Part shown: piece by piece, positions 34,263 through 43,221 of the stretch
How the letters are laid out: the number at the start of each line of letters is the position of its first letter
Position numbering within the stretch: position 1 is the first letter of the stretch
Source of the DNA: Microbacterium oryzae
Lineage (GTDB): Bacteria > Actinomycetota > Actinomycetes > Actinomycetales > Microbacteriaceae
Assembly (NCBI RefSeq): GCF_030406385.1
Contig: NZ_JAUEPM010000001.1
Location: forward strand, 372,001 to 436,000
Direction: 5' to 3'
Length of the DNA: 64,000 nucleotides
Notes under the pieces: model-generated
Database searches by the model: none
What the model was told of the DNA's origin: nothing
The model's input: the letters and a program-made list of their open reading frames with translations, nothing else
Program-made: the position numbers and the translations under genes

Positions 34263-35756
34263 ATGACGTCCACCGACACCGGCGCCATCCGCGCCCGCCC
34301 CCAGTCCGGCGTCGATCCGAAGAGCATGCGCGTCATCTGGCTGCTCCTCGTCGCCGCCTTCGTCGCCATCCTCAACGAGACGACGATGGGCATCGCCATC
34401 CCCCATCTCAACGCCGACCTGGGCCTCGCGCCCGAACTCGGCCAGTGGCTGACGAGCGCCTTCATGCTCACCATGGCCGTCGTCATCCCGACGACCGGCT
34501 TCCTGCTGCAGCGCTTCACCACGCGCCAGGCGTTCCTCGCGGCCATGACCGCGTTCTCGCTGGGCACCCTCATCTGCCTCGTCGCGCCCGGCTTCGCCGT
34601 GCTGCTGCTCGGGCGCGTCGTGCAGGCCGCCGGCACCGGCATCATGATGCCGCTGCTGATGACCACCATCATGAACGTTGTTCCTCCGCGCTCCCGCGGT
34701 CGGATGATGGGCCGCGTCGGCCTCGTCATCTCCCTCGCCCCCGCCATCGGCCCGACCCTCTCTGGCGCCGTGCTCGAGACGCTCAGCTGGCGCTGGCTCT
34801 TCGGCATCGTGCTGCCGATCGCCGTCGTGTCGCTCCTCATCGGCGCGAAGTGGATGACGAACCTCGGCGAGACCAAGAAGGCCCCCATCGACGTGCCGTC
34901 CATCGTGCTCTCGGCGTTCGCCTTCGGCGGCATCGTCTACGGCCTGAGTCAGTTCGGCGGCGGCCACGGCGGCGGTGCCGCCGACTCGGGCATCTCGCCC
35001 ATCGCGACGGGCGCCATCGCCCTCGGCGTCGGCCTCGTCGTGCTGGCCGTGTTCATCTGGCGTCAGATCGTGCTGCAGCGCGTCGACGACGCCCTGCTCG
35101 ACCTGCGCGTGTTCCGCTCCGGCAACTTCACCGTGTCGGTCGTCATCATGTCCCTCGTCGCGCTGACGATGTTCGGCACGCTCACGCTGCTGCCGCTCTA
35201 CCTGCAGAACGTGGTCGAGCTCGACGCCCTGCAATCCGGGCTCATCCTGCTCCCCGGCTCGGTGCTCATGGGCCTCCTCGGCCCGGTCACCGGTCGGATC
35301 TACGACGCGCGCGGCCCGCGAACGCTCCTCGTGCCCGGCACGATCATCGTCGCCGCGGCGATCTTCACCTACTCGACGGTGACCGAGCACACGCCGTGGT
35401 GGCTGCTCATGGCGGTGCAGACGGCGATGTCGATCGGCATGGCGATGTCCTTCACCCCGCTGTTCTCGGCCTCGCTCGGATCCCTCGAGCGCCCGCTGTA
35501 CTCTCATGGCTCGGCCGTGCTGAACACCCTGCAGCAGGTGGCGGGCGCCGCCGGCGTGGCGATCCTCATCGCGACGTACTCGCGCTTCCTCCACGACGGC
35601 GAGCAGGCCGGGGTCGCGGCCGCGGTCGCGGGAGCGCCCGGTGCGCGCACGGCGTTCCTCATCGCGGCGATCATCTCGCTGGTGTCCGTCGTGCTGTCGT
35701 TCTTCGTGCGGAAGCCCGAGGAGGCGGAGGACATGCCCGCCGTGCACGGGCACTGA
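34263..35756 (+). CDS. MFS drug exporter, DHA2 family
   Basis: This 497-residue protein appears to have 14 membrane helices, as in DHA2 proton antiporters. Motif C-like LISLAPAIGPTLSGAV and the loop GRVVQAAGTGIMMPLLM fit EmrB/LmrB relatives. These export lipophilic compounds or antibiotics; the substrate is not predictable. The ATG at 34263 has an AGGAG site. It shares an intergenic region with the divergent ABC exporter, and a 19-bp terminator follows. Confidence 0.9.
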   Translation: MTSTDTGAIRARPQSGVDPKSMRVIWLLLVAAFVAILNETTMGIAIPHLNADLGLAPELGQWLTSAFMLTMAVVIPTTGFLLQRFTTRQAFLAAMTAFSLGTLICLVAPGFAVLLLGRVVQAAGTGIMMPLLMTTIMNVVPPRSRGRMMGRVGLVISLAPAIGPTLSGAVLETLSWRWLFGIVLPIAVVSLLIGAKWMTNLGETKKAPIDVPSIVLSAFAFGGIVYGLSQFGGGHGGGAADSGISPIATGAIALGVGLVVLAVFIWRQIVLQRVDDALLDLRVFRSGNFTVSVVIMSLVALTMFGTLTLLPLYLQNVVELDALQSGLILLPGSVLMGLLGPVTGRIYDARGPRTLLVPGTIIVAAAIFTYSTVTEHTPWWLLMAVQTAMSIGMAMSFTPLFSASLGSLERPLYSHGSAVLNTLQQVAGAAGVAILIATYSRFLHDGEQAGVAAAVAGAPGARTAFLIAAIISLVSVVLSFFVRKPEEAEDMPAVHGH

Positions 35757-35768
35757 TCCGCGCCTCCA

Positions 35769-35810
35769 CGCAGAAGCCCCCGCGACCTTCGGGTCGCGGG
35801 GGCTTCTGCG
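35769..35810. terminator. Bidirectional terminator with TTCG loop
   Basis: A perfect 19-bp stem (35769-35787, 35792-35810) capped by a TTCG tetraloop lies between the DHA2 gene and the convergent 36-codon ORF of the met-transporter region. Confidence 0.9.
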
Positions 35811-35820
35811 TCAGGGGATC

Positions 35821-35931
35821 TCAGGAGGGCTGGACTCCCGGCCACCCGCAGACACCGTCTGCGCAGGCGGGCGCGTCGTCGGCGGCGAGCGGCAGCAACG
35901 GAGTCACCCTGATCTCCTCGTTCTGAGACAT
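35821..35931 (-). CDS. Possible 36-residue Cys-containing peptide
   Basis: The reading frame encodes 36 residues ending ACADGVCGWPGVQPS, with Cys at positions 23 and 28 and an acidic/hydrophobic N-terminal part (EEIRVTPLLPLAADD). A TAGCAT box lies 7 nt before the ATG at 35931, the same leaderless geometry as many genes here, and the strong terminator at 35769-35810 starts just past the stop. It follows the MetS-like gene by 43 nt. A longer start (ATG 35940) would overlap the -10. I do not recognise the family; roles such as metal binding or a peptide precursor are speculation. Confidence 0.5.
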   Translation of the reverse strand: MSQNEEIRVTPLLPLAADDAPACADGVCGWPGVQPS

Positions 35932-35938
35932 GCCGACC

Positions 35939-35944
35939 ATGCTA
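35939..35944 (-). promoter_or_regulatory. -10 box of 36-residue ORF (leaderless)
   Basis: TAGCAT on the minus strand with a 7-nt gap to the ATG at 35931. Confidence 0.4.
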
Positions 35945-35974
35945 CGCCCGGTGACGGACACCGGCTCCGGGCGG

Positions 35975-36121
35975 TCACTCATCGCCGTCGAGGTCGTCCT
36001 CCGCCCCGGGCGGGTAGGCCTCGACCTGCGGCCGTGCCGACAGGAACAGGATGCTCGTCGCCAGGCCGCCCCAGATGAGGACCGCCGCGATGAGGAAGAA
36101 CAGGATCGCAATGGGTGTCAT
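35975..36121 (-). CDS. metS: MetS-like small transporter subunit
   Basis: This 48-residue protein has one membrane helix (PIAILFFLIAAVLIWGGLAT) and an acidic tail, matching the methionine/alanine importer small subunit family first seen with MetP of Corynebacterium. The ATG at 36121 overlaps the stop of the large subunit (ATGA). It is required with MetP for uptake in that system; the same role is inferred here. Confidence 0.85.
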   Translation of the reverse strand: MTPIAILFFLIAAVLIWGGLATSILFLSARPQVEAYPPGAEDDLDGDE

Positions 36122-37683
36122 CGCCGTGCTCCCTTCGTGGTGAGGGTGGCCGCGGCGGGCCACGGCTCGAACAAGTCGGGGTTGTGACGCCACCGAGCCC
36201 CGGTGAGCACGATCGCGCCGACGATCATGAGGAGGACCGAACCCCAGCCCGCGACGCCGAGGTAGGCGGCGGGATATCCGCTGTAGCCGTCGGCGAGCAG
36301 CTCGACGATCTTCGAGACGAGCATGTAGACGAGGACGACGGGCGCCACGACGGACACCAGGACCAGCCACACGCGCCCGACCTTGAAGGTCGACAGCGCG
36401 CTCAGGTGCCCCGCGAGCTCGGGGCCGGCGCGGCGCACCCAGAGGATGACGATCGACACGGCGACGGCCGAGGTGACGATGCCGATGTTGTTCGCCCAGT
36501 TGTCGACCGTGTCGAGGGCGGTGAGGCCCGAGGTGGTCGAGAACAGGAGGATCGAGACGACCGCGAGCACGCCGCCGAGGCCGTAGACGACCTGCGCGCG
36601 CGTGAGCCCGAACTTGTCGCGGACCGCGGCGATGACGACCTCGAGAATCGAGATGAGCGAGGTGAGTCCGGCGAGGACGAGCGCGCCGAAGAAGAGGGCG
36701 CCGAACCACTCGCCGCCGGGCATCTGCGACACGATCGCGGGGAAGGTCATGAACGACAGCGCCACGCCGGTGAGCCCCTCGAGCTCGCCGACGCCGATGC
36801 CCTGCTGGTGCGCGAAGAAGCCGAGCGTGGAGAAGACGCCGATGCCCGCGAGCAGCTCGAACGACGAGTTGCCGAAGGCCACCACGAGGCCGGGCGTGGT
36901 CAGGTTCACGCGACGACGGCGGTAGGACGCGTAGGTCACCATGATGCCGAAGGCGACAGACAGCGAGAAGAAGATCTGGCTGTACGCTGCGATCCACACC
37001 GACGGGTCCGCCAGCGCGGCGAAGTCGGGGGTGAAGAACGCGGTGAGGCCGTCGATCGCCCCGGGGAGGAACAGCGCGCGGATGACGAGGATGAGGAATC
37101 CGATGACGAGCAGCGGGATGAAGACGACGTTCGCGCGCTGCACGCCCTTCACCACGCCCGCGCCGAGGACGACGAGCGCGACGATCCACATGAGCACGAG
37201 TGGGATGAGCACGCTCGGCACGAAATCGAACGTGATCGGCGCCGCCGCGACCCGCAGGTAGTCGCCGGTGAAGAAGCCGGTCGGGTCGTCACCCCAGCGC
37301 AGGTCCCAGGAGAACACGAAGTAGCTCGACGCCCAGGCGAGGACCGCCGTGTAGTAGATCGCGATGAACACGCAGATCATGACCTGGAACCAGCCGACTC
37401 CCTCGCCCAGCTTCCCGGCGATGCGGCGGAAGGCCAGCGGCGCGGAGCCGCGGAACCGGTGACCGATCGCGTAGTCGAGGAAGAGGATGGGGATGCCCGC
37501 GGTGAGGAGCGCGACGAGGTACGGGATGAGGAAGGCCCCTCCGCCGTTCTCGTAGGCGACGCCGGGGAAGCGCCAGATGTTGCCGAGCCCCACGGCCGAG
37601 CCCATGGCCGCGAGGATGAATCCGATCTGGCCGGTCCACTGCTCCCGCGCGGGCACCGCTTCGGCTGCCGTCGTCCGAGACAT
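36118..37683 (-). CDS. metP: MetP-like sodium-dependent amino acid transporter (SNF family)
   Basis: This 521-residue membrane protein shows the neurotransmitter-sodium-symporter signature in helix 1 (AAMGSAVGLGNIWRFPGVAY) and ENGGGAFLIPYLVALLTAG, with about 12 helices. Together with the overlapping MetS-like gene it matches MetPS, a Na+-coupled methionine (and alanine) importer; the exact substrate here is inferred. The ATG at 37683 has a GGAGGAGAAG ribosome site. It is divergent from a BASS symporter gene. Confidence 0.9.
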   Translation of the reverse strand: MSRTTAAEAVPAREQWTGQIGFILAAMGSAVGLGNIWRFPGVAYENGGGAFLIPYLVALLTAGIPILFLDYAIGHRFRGSAPLAFRRIAGKLGEGVGWFQVMICVFIAIYYTAVLAWASSYFVFSWDLRWGDDPTGFFTGDYLRVAAAPITFDFVPSVLIPLVLMWIVALVVLGAGVVKGVQRANVVFIPLLVIGFLILVIRALFLPGAIDGLTAFFTPDFAALADPSVWIAAYSQIFFSLSVAFGIMVTYASYRRRRVNLTTPGLVVAFGNSSFELLAGIGVFSTLGFFAHQQGIGVGELEGLTGVALSFMTFPAIVSQMPGGEWFGALFFGALVLAGLTSLISILEVVIAAVRDKFGLTRAQVVYGLGGVLAVVSILLFSTTSGLTALDTVDNWANNIGIVTSAVAVSIVILWVRRAGPELAGHLSALSTFKVGRVWLVLVSVVAPVVLVYMLVSKIVELLADGYSGYPAAYLGVAGWGSVLLMIVGAIVLTGARWRHNPDLFEPWPAAATLTTKGARR

Positions 37684-37790
37684 GCTCTTCTCCTCCGCCG
37701 AGCGCTCGTCGCCCGGCTCCGCTCGGGTGAGCGTAGCAAAGTGCTCACCCGCGGTGCGGGTGGACGCCGCCGGTGTGGCAGATTGGAGAG

Positions 37791-38795
37791 GTGAACAGCA
37801 CGACAGCGCCCCGGCCATCCGCTTCGCCCGCTCCCGACCGCACCGCCCGGCTCGCCGTCACGATCTTCCCGATCCTCGTCCTCGTCGCCGGCGTGATCGG
37901 GTACCTGTTCCCCGGCACGTCGGCCGTTCTCGGCCCCGCGGTGCCCTGGCTCCTCGGCGTGATCATGTTCTGCATGGGTCTGACGCTGACCCTGCCCGAC
38001 TTCGCGCGCATCGCCAAGCGCCCGTGGATGGTGCTCATCGGCGTCGTGCTGCAGTACGTCATCATGCCGCTCACGGCGTGGGCCATCGCCTTCGCCCTCG
38101 GGCTGCCGCCGGAGCTCGCCGCGGGCGTCATCCTCGTCGGCTGCGCGCCGGGCGGCACCGCATCCAACGTCGTGACCTATCTCTCCCGCGGCGACACGGC
38201 CCTGTCGGTCACGGTGACCACCTGCTCCACGCTGCTCGCCCCCATCCTCACGCCGCTGCTCACGCTGTGGCTGGCCGGCACGTTCCTCGAGGTGCCGTTC
38301 CAGTCGATGATGGTCTCGATCCTGCAGACCGTGCTGCTGCCGGTCGTCGGAGGCCTGATCGTGCGCCTCGTGCTGCGCGGGTTCATCGACCGGATCCAGG
38401 GCGTCTTCCCGTGGCTCTCGACGATCGCCATCTCGCTCATCGTCACCGCCGTCGTGGCCGGCAGCGCCGACCGCATCGTGCAGGCCGGGCTCGTCGTCCT
38501 CGTCGCCGTCATCCTGCACAACGGCCTCGGCCTGCTGCTGGGCTACCTCGCCGCTCGAGCGCTCCGGATGACCCAGCGCGAGCGCCGCGCGATCGCGGTC
38601 GAGGTGGGCATGCAGAACTCCGGTCTCGCGGCGTCTCTCGCGGCCGCGCACTTCTCGCCGCTCGCCGCCCTGCCGGCCGCGGTCTTCTCGCTCTGGCACA
38701 ACCTCTCGGGGGCCGTGTTCGCGATGATCATGGGCCGCCGTCCCGTGACGGACGAGGAGCAGCCGGCTGAGCGCACGCCCGCCGCGGCCGCCTGA
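37791..38795 (+). CDS. BASS family sodium symporter
   Basis: This 334-residue protein has about nine to ten membrane helices and BASS (bile acid:Na+ symporter) landmarks: CMGLTLTLPDFARI, GVILVGCAPGGTASNVVTYL and AIAVEVGMQNSGLAASLA. Bacterial members carry organic anions such as keto acids or pantoate; no substrate can be assigned. The GTG at 37791 is 6 nt after CAGATT, a weak -10. Two bases separate its end from the convergent MHS transporter. Confidence 0.88.
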   Translation: MNSTTAPRPSASPAPDRTARLAVTIFPILVLVAGVIGYLFPGTSAVLGPAVPWLLGVIMFCMGLTLTLPDFARIAKRPWMVLIGVVLQYVIMPLTAWAIAFALGLPPELAAGVILVGCAPGGTASNVVTYLSRGDTALSVTVTTCSTLLAPILTPLLTLWLAGTFLEVPFQSMMVSILQTVLLPVVGGLIVRLVLRGFIDRIQGVFPWLSTIAISLIVTAVVAGSADRIVQAGLVVLVAVILHNGLGLLLGYLAARALRMTQRERRAIAVEVGMQNSGLAASLAAAHFSPLAALPAAVFSLWHNLSGAVFAMIMGRRPVTDEEQPAERTPAAAA

Positions 38796-38797
38796 CC

Positions 38798-40312
38798 TCA
38801 GTCCTCCTCGCGCCGCTCCGGGAACAGCTCGTCGAGGTCGAGGTCGGGGTTGTCGTCCTGCGTGCGGACCAGGTCGATGGCCTCCTGCTCGGTGGCGACG
38901 GCGGGCATGGCGCCGGGCAGCGGCCGTCGTGCCGACTCCCGCAGCGCGAGGATGGCCAGGAAGCCTGCCACCGAGGTGCCGATGACGTAGAACGCGGGGG
39001 CGAGAGCCGAGCCGGTCAACTGCACGAGCGCCTCCATGATGACCGGCGCGGTGCCCGCGAAGATCGCCACCGACAGGTTGTAGGAGATGCCCATCCCGCC
39101 GTAGCGCGAGCTGGTCGGGAACAGCGCCGGCAGCGACGAGGCGAGGTTCGCGACGTAGAACGTGACCGGCACCGCGAGCAGGATGAGCCCGAGCAGCGTC
39201 GACCAGATCGCGCCGTGCATCATGAAGAGGAACGACGGGATGGCGAGCACGATCGCCGTGATCGCGCCGATGAAGAGCACCTTCCGGCGCCCGATGCGGT
39301 CTGAGAGCATGCCGGTGAACGGGATGGCCGCCGACATGGCGACGAGCACCGGAAGGGTCAGCAGCGTCCCGTGCACCTCGTCGTACCCGAGGGTGCCGGT
39401 GAGATAGGTCGGCATGTACGAGGTGAGGGCGTAGCCGACGGTGTTGGCCGCGGCGACGAGCACGAACGCCGTGAGGAGCTCCCGCCAGAAGCTGCGCAGC
39501 AGCTGGAGCACGCTCTTCGGCGCGTCGGCGGACTCGCGGGCCTCCTCCTGCGCGCGCTCGGCCGCCTCCTGCGCCTCCTGGAAGGCGGGCGTGTCCTCGA
39601 TCTTCAGCCGGAAGTAGATCGCGACCGCGCCGAGGGGCAGCGCGACGAGGAACGGGATGCGCCACGCGAAGCTGTCCATGGCATCCGATGAGAGCGTCAG
39701 CTGGAGCACGGAGACGAACGCGGCGCCGATCGCGAAGCCCATGTAGGAGCCGCAGTCGAGGAGCGAGGCGTAGAAGCCCCGACGGCGATCCGGGGCGTAT
39801 TCGGTGATGAACGTCGTCGCCCCGGCGTACTCGCCGCCGGTCGAGAAGCCCTGCAGGAGCTTCAGCACGATGAGCAGGATCGGAGCCCAGACGCCGATGA
39901 CGGAGTAATCGGGGAGCACCCCGATGAAGAAGGTCGCCGCCGCCATCATGATGAGCGTGAACGCGAGGACCCGCTGACGTCCGAGTCGGTCTCCGAGCTG
40001 ACCGAGCACCACGCCCCCGAGCGGCCGGGCGACGAAGGTCACGGCGAAGACCCCGAGCGAGAAGAGGGACTGCGCACCGGCCTCCGCGTCGGGGAGGAAC
40101 ATCCGCCCGATGATCACCGCGAGATAGCCGTAGATCCCGATGTCGTACCACTCCATCAGGTTGCCGACCACGGTGCCGGCGATCGCCCTCTTGAGCATGG
40201 GGCGGTCGACGACGGTGACGTCGTCGATGGTCAGGCGCCTCTCCTCGGCCTCCTTGCGACGGAGACGACCGAGCACGCGGCGCCAGGATGGGTGTGAGGG
40301 CGGAATCGACAT
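38798..40312 (-). CDS. MHS family MFS transporter (ProP-like)
   Basis: This 504-residue protein has 12 predicted helices and metabolite:H+ symporter features: GNLMEWYDIGIYGYLAVIIG in helix 1, LGDRLGRQRVLAFTLIMM after helix 2, and LLQGFSTGGEYAGATTFITE. Homologues import osmolytes (proline, betaine) or organic acids with protons. The long charged insert between helices 6 and 7 (about residues 245-265) is rich in E, A and R. The ATG at 40312 is divergent from the PBP gene. Confidence 0.88.
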   Translation of the reverse strand: MSIPPSHPSWRRVLGRLRRKEAEERRLTIDDVTVVDRPMLKRAIAGTVVGNLMEWYDIGIYGYLAVIIGRMFLPDAEAGAQSLFSLGVFAVTFVARPLGGVVLGQLGDRLGRQRVLAFTLIMMAAATFFIGVLPDYSVIGVWAPILLIVLKLLQGFSTGGEYAGATTFITEYAPDRRRGFYASLLDCGSYMGFAIGAAFVSVLQLTLSSDAMDSFAWRIPFLVALPLGAVAIYFRLKIEDTPAFQEAQEAAERAQEEARESADAPKSVLQLLRSFWRELLTAFVLVAAANTVGYALTSYMPTYLTGTLGYDEVHGTLLTLPVLVAMSAAIPFTGMLSDRIGRRKVLFIGAITAIVLAIPSFLFMMHGAIWSTLLGLILLAVPVTFYVANLASSLPALFPTSSRYGGMGISYNLSVAIFAGTAPVIMEALVQLTGSALAPAFYVIGTSVAGFLAILALRESARRPLPGAMPAVATEQEAIDLVRTQDDNPDLDLDELFPERREED

Positions 40313-40442
40313 GGATCAACTCTCGCGCGGCGCGCGCGGGAGCCGCGAGGGGCTTGACGGCCGCCGCGATCACGTGGCTGCCCTCGTGCCGACCGACATG
40401 ACAGGATGACGGTGCACCGACGGCCTCCGAAAGGACCTGCTC

Positions 40443-42335
40443 ATGCCCCTCCCCCTCAGGCGCGGCGCAAGCGCGGCCATCCTCGCCCTCCTCCTCCCCC
40501 TCGCCGCGTGCTCTCAGGCGGACGATCAGGCCGAGGCCGCCGCGGACGACCTCACCGCCGCGTTGAGTGAGCACACGCTCGAGGGCGTCGCACTCGCCGA
40601 TCCCGCGGCGGCGGCCGTGTTCGAGGAGCAGGTGGCCCCGCTCGCCGACTACGACGTCGAGGTCATGGCCGACGAGGTCGAACGCGAGGGCGACGAGGGC
40701 ACGGTCGCCCTGCACTGGACCTGGGATGTCGAGGGCCAGGAGTGGGCGTACGACACCACCGCCGCGCTGGCGGAGGGTGAGGACGAGTGGGTGGTGCAGT
40801 GGGACCCTTCGACGCTCGCTCCGAACCTCGCGCCCGGCGAGCGGATCGAGGTGAGCCGCGAGTTCGGCGAGCGCGCAGACATCCTCGGCGCCGGCGACGA
40901 GCCGATCGTCGCCGAGCGCCCGGTCGGCCGCTACGGGCTCGACAAGACGCGCATCTCGGCGGAGGAGGTCGGCGAGTCGGCCGAGCGCATCGCGAGCGCG
41001 GTCGGCATCGATCCGGCGGCCTTCCGCGCCTCGGCCGAGAGCGCCGGCCCGCAGGCCTTCGTCGAGGCGATCGTCGTGCGCGAGGGCGAGGAGGACCAGT
41101 ACGTCGCCCCCGACTTCATGGAGATCCCGGGCGCGATCGTCGTCCCCGACACCCTGCCGCTCGCGCCCACCCGCGACTTCGCGCGCGAGCTGCTCGGCAC
41201 CGTCGGCGATGCCACGGCCGAGGTCGTCGACGCATCGGATGGCGCGGTGCGCGCCGGCGATGTCGTCGGACTCTCCGGGCTGCAGCAGGCGTTCGACGCG
41301 CAGTTGCGCGGCACGCCGAGCATCGCGATCGACGCCGTGGGCGACGGCGACGAGCGGCGGACGCTGGCGGAGTTCGACGGCGAGGATGGCCGGCCGCTGT
41401 CCCTCACGCTGGATCCGGCCATCCAGTCGGCAGCCGAGGAGATCATCGCAGGGCTCGGCGAGGATGCGCCCGCCAGCGCCATCGTCGCCATCCGCCCGTC
41501 GACCGGCGAGGTGCTGGCGCTCGCGAACGGGACCGGCGGTCTCGACATCGCCTCGACCGGGCAGTACCCGCCCGGGTCGACCTTCAAGCTGGTGACCTCG
41601 CTCGCGCTGATCCGCGCCGGGGCGTCGCTCGACGATGTGCTGTCGTGCCCGGAGTCGCTCGAGGTCGACGGGTTCACCTTCAGCAACTACGACGACTACC
41701 CCGCCTCGGCGCTCGGCGACGTCACGTTCCGCACGGCGATCGCCAACTCCTGCAACACCGCCGTGATCGGCGCGCGCGACCGCATCGGCGACGGCGAGCT
41801 CGCCGCCGCGGCAGCGTCCCTCGGCCTCGCGGCCGACGCCGACCTCGGCTACCCCGCCTCGCTCGGTCAGGTGCCCGAGCCGGAGGGCGAGACCGAGCGC
41901 GCGGCCGACCTCATCGGCCAGGGGCGCATCCTCGCCACGCCGCTCGGGATGGCCACGGTCGCGGCCTCCATCGGCGCCGGGCGCACCGTCGAGCCGCACC
42001 TCATCGCCGACGACGAGGCGAGCGCATCGGCGTCGCCCGAGGCGGAGTCCGCGCAACCCCTCACCTCTGATGAGGCATCCGCGCTGCAGGAGCTCATGCG
42101 CGCCGTCGTGACGGAGGGTTCGGCGACCTTCCTCTCCGGCATCCTCGGCGAGCCGGTGGGCGCGAAGACGGGCACGGCCGAATACGGCGAGCCGGATGGC
42201 GATGGCGAGTACCCGAAGCACAGCTGGATGGTGGGCACCCATGGCGACCTCGCCGCCGCCGTCTTCGTGGAGGACGGCACCTCAGGCGCGGAGACCGCCG
42301 GCCCGCTGCTGCAGGCGCTGTTCGAGCGGTTCTGA
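40443..42335 (+). CDS. Class B penicillin-binding protein (lipoprotein)
   Basis: This 630-residue transpeptidase is exported as a predicted lipoprotein (LLLPLAAC, C23). An NTF2-like MecA_N domain spans about 30-140, then a dimerisation domain, then the transpeptidase with SxxK at S379-K382 (PPGSTFKL), SxN at S436-N438 (SCN) and KTG at K575-G577 (GAKTGTAEY). It cross-links peptidoglycan outside the membrane; MecA_N-type class B PBPs are often secondary enzymes. The ATG has an AAAGGA site. Its 3' side carries the 74-bp repeat array. Confidence 0.93.
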   Translation: MPLPLRRGASAAILALLLPLAACSQADDQAEAAADDLTAALSEHTLEGVALADPAAAAVFEEQVAPLADYDVEVMADEVEREGDEGTVALHWTWDVEGQEWAYDTTAALAEGEDEWVVQWDPSTLAPNLAPGERIEVSREFGERADILGAGDEPIVAERPVGRYGLDKTRISAEEVGESAERIASAVGIDPAAFRASAESAGPQAFVEAIVVREGEEDQYVAPDFMEIPGAIVVPDTLPLAPTRDFARELLGTVGDATAEVVDASDGAVRAGDVVGLSGLQQAFDAQLRGTPSIAIDAVGDGDERRTLAEFDGEDGRPLSLTLDPAIQSAAEEIIAGLGEDAPASAIVAIRPSTGEVLALANGTGGLDIASTGQYPPGSTFKLVTSLALIRAGASLDDVLSCPESLEVDGFTFSNYDDYPASALGDVTFRTAIANSCNTAVIGARDRIGDGELAAAAASLGLAADADLGYPASLGQVPEPEGETERAADLIGQGRILATPLGMATVAASIGAGRTVEPHLIADDEASASASPEAESAQPLTSDEASALQELMRAVVTEGSATFLSGILGEPVGAKTGTAEYGEPDGDGEYPKHSWMVGTHGDLAAAVFVEDGTSGAETAGPLLQALFERF

Positions 42336-42350
42336 GGACGGGGGTCGACC

Positions 42351-42551
42351 GTGTCTCACTCCGCGCGGGATAGCCGCGGCGATACCCGCAGCGAGTGAGA
42401 CACGAGTGCCGGGTCGGAGGGGGCGTGTCTCACTCCGCGCGGGATAGCCGCGGCGATACCCGCAGCGAGTGAGACACGGGTGCCGGGTCGGAGGGGGCGT
42501 GTCTCACTCCGGGCGGACTACGCGCGGCGATACCCGCAGCGAGTGAGACAC
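42351..42551. repeat. Three-copy 74-bp tandem array of 53-bp nested palindromes
   Basis: Copies at 42351-42403, 42425-42477 and 42499-42551. Each begins GTGTCTCACTC and ends GAGTGAGACAC (11-bp outer arms), with GCGGG/CCCGC inner arms in copies 1 and 2. Copies 1 and 2 are identical; copy 3 differs at five positions. The two 21-bp spacers differ at one base. The array fills most of the 331-bp gap between the PBP and DHFR-like genes; only a possible TACCCT -10 (42616-42621) and ribosome site for the latter remain. Confidence 0.9.
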
Positions 42552-42666
42552 GGGTGCCGGGTCGAGATCGCGGACGAGCGTGCGCGCAGCACCCCACGAC
42601 CATCTCGGATGCGCGTACCCTTCCGCCCAGACGCGGCGCACGACCGCCCTGCCGGAAGGGACGACG

Positions 42667-43212
42667 ATGGCCACCGTGATCATTCACGCCACCGTGACGC
42701 TGGATGGGTACCTCGCCGATCCTGACGGCGGTGTGGACTGGATGTTCGATTTCCCATCCGCTCCCGAAGACGAGGATGTCGTCGCCCGCGTCTGCGAGCG
42801 CATCGGCGCGATCGTGGGCGGTGCGAACAAGACGCGGACGATCGAGGATGGCGAGGTGCCGTACGGCGGCATGCTCACGGTGCCGGTGTTCCTCATGACG
42901 CATCAGCCCGCTGACCCGATCGAGAGGGACGGCACCAGCTACACGTTCGTCGTGGACGACGTCTCCGCGGCCGTGGCGAGCGCGAAGGAGGCCGCCGGCG
43001 ACGGATGGGTGAGCCTCCTCGGCGGCAGCATCTCCCGGCAGTGCCTGCAGCTCGGTCTCGTCGATGAAATTCACCTGGACGTGGTCCCGGTGCTGCTCGG
43101 CGACGGGATCTCCCTGTTTGCCGGCCTCGGCGTGCGGGTCGACCTCGAGCGCCTCGACACGTCCGCGTTCGCCAGCGAGGCGCACCTGCGCTTCCGTGTC
43201 CTCGGCCGGTGA
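42667..43212 (+). CDS. Dihydrofolate reductase/RibD C-domain family protein
   Basis: This 181-residue protein begins TVIIHATVTLDGYLADPDGG and ends LGLVDEIHLDVVPVLLGDGI with a short tail, the pattern of RibD_C/YwjB-like DHFR-fold reductases. GGSISRQCL supplies the NADPH-binding glycine loop. The substrate of these standalone actinobacterial proteins is unknown; true folate reductase is unlikely. The ATG has a GGAAGGGA ribosome site. Nine bases separate it from the DUF1905 gene. Confidence 0.88.
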   Translation: MATVIIHATVTLDGYLADPDGGVDWMFDFPSAPEDEDVVARVCERIGAIVGGANKTRTIEDGEVPYGGMLTVPVFLMTHQPADPIERDGTSYTFVVDDVSAAVASAKEAAGDGWVSLLGGSISRQCLQLGLVDEIHLDVVPVLLGDGISLFAGLGVRVDLERLDTSAFASEAHLRFRVLGR

Positions 43213-43221
43213 AGGTCCACC

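Noticed and set aside
32336..35926. A 1196-codon plus-strand open frame
   Set aside because: It lies opposite the ABC exporter and out of frame with the DHA2 MFS gene; composition (His/Arg/Asp-rich, no domains) marks it as a shadow.
37377..42242. A 1621-codon minus-strand open frame across several genes
   Set aside because: It runs antisense or out of frame to the BASS, MHS and PBP genes, which have recognisable domains; its translation is low-complexity Arg/Gly/Ala sequence typical of shadow frames in high-GC DNA.
42351..42551. The tandem array considered as a CRISPR
   Set aside because: Only three units, the spacers are nearly identical to each other, the repeat is a 53-bp palindrome, and there are no cas genes.
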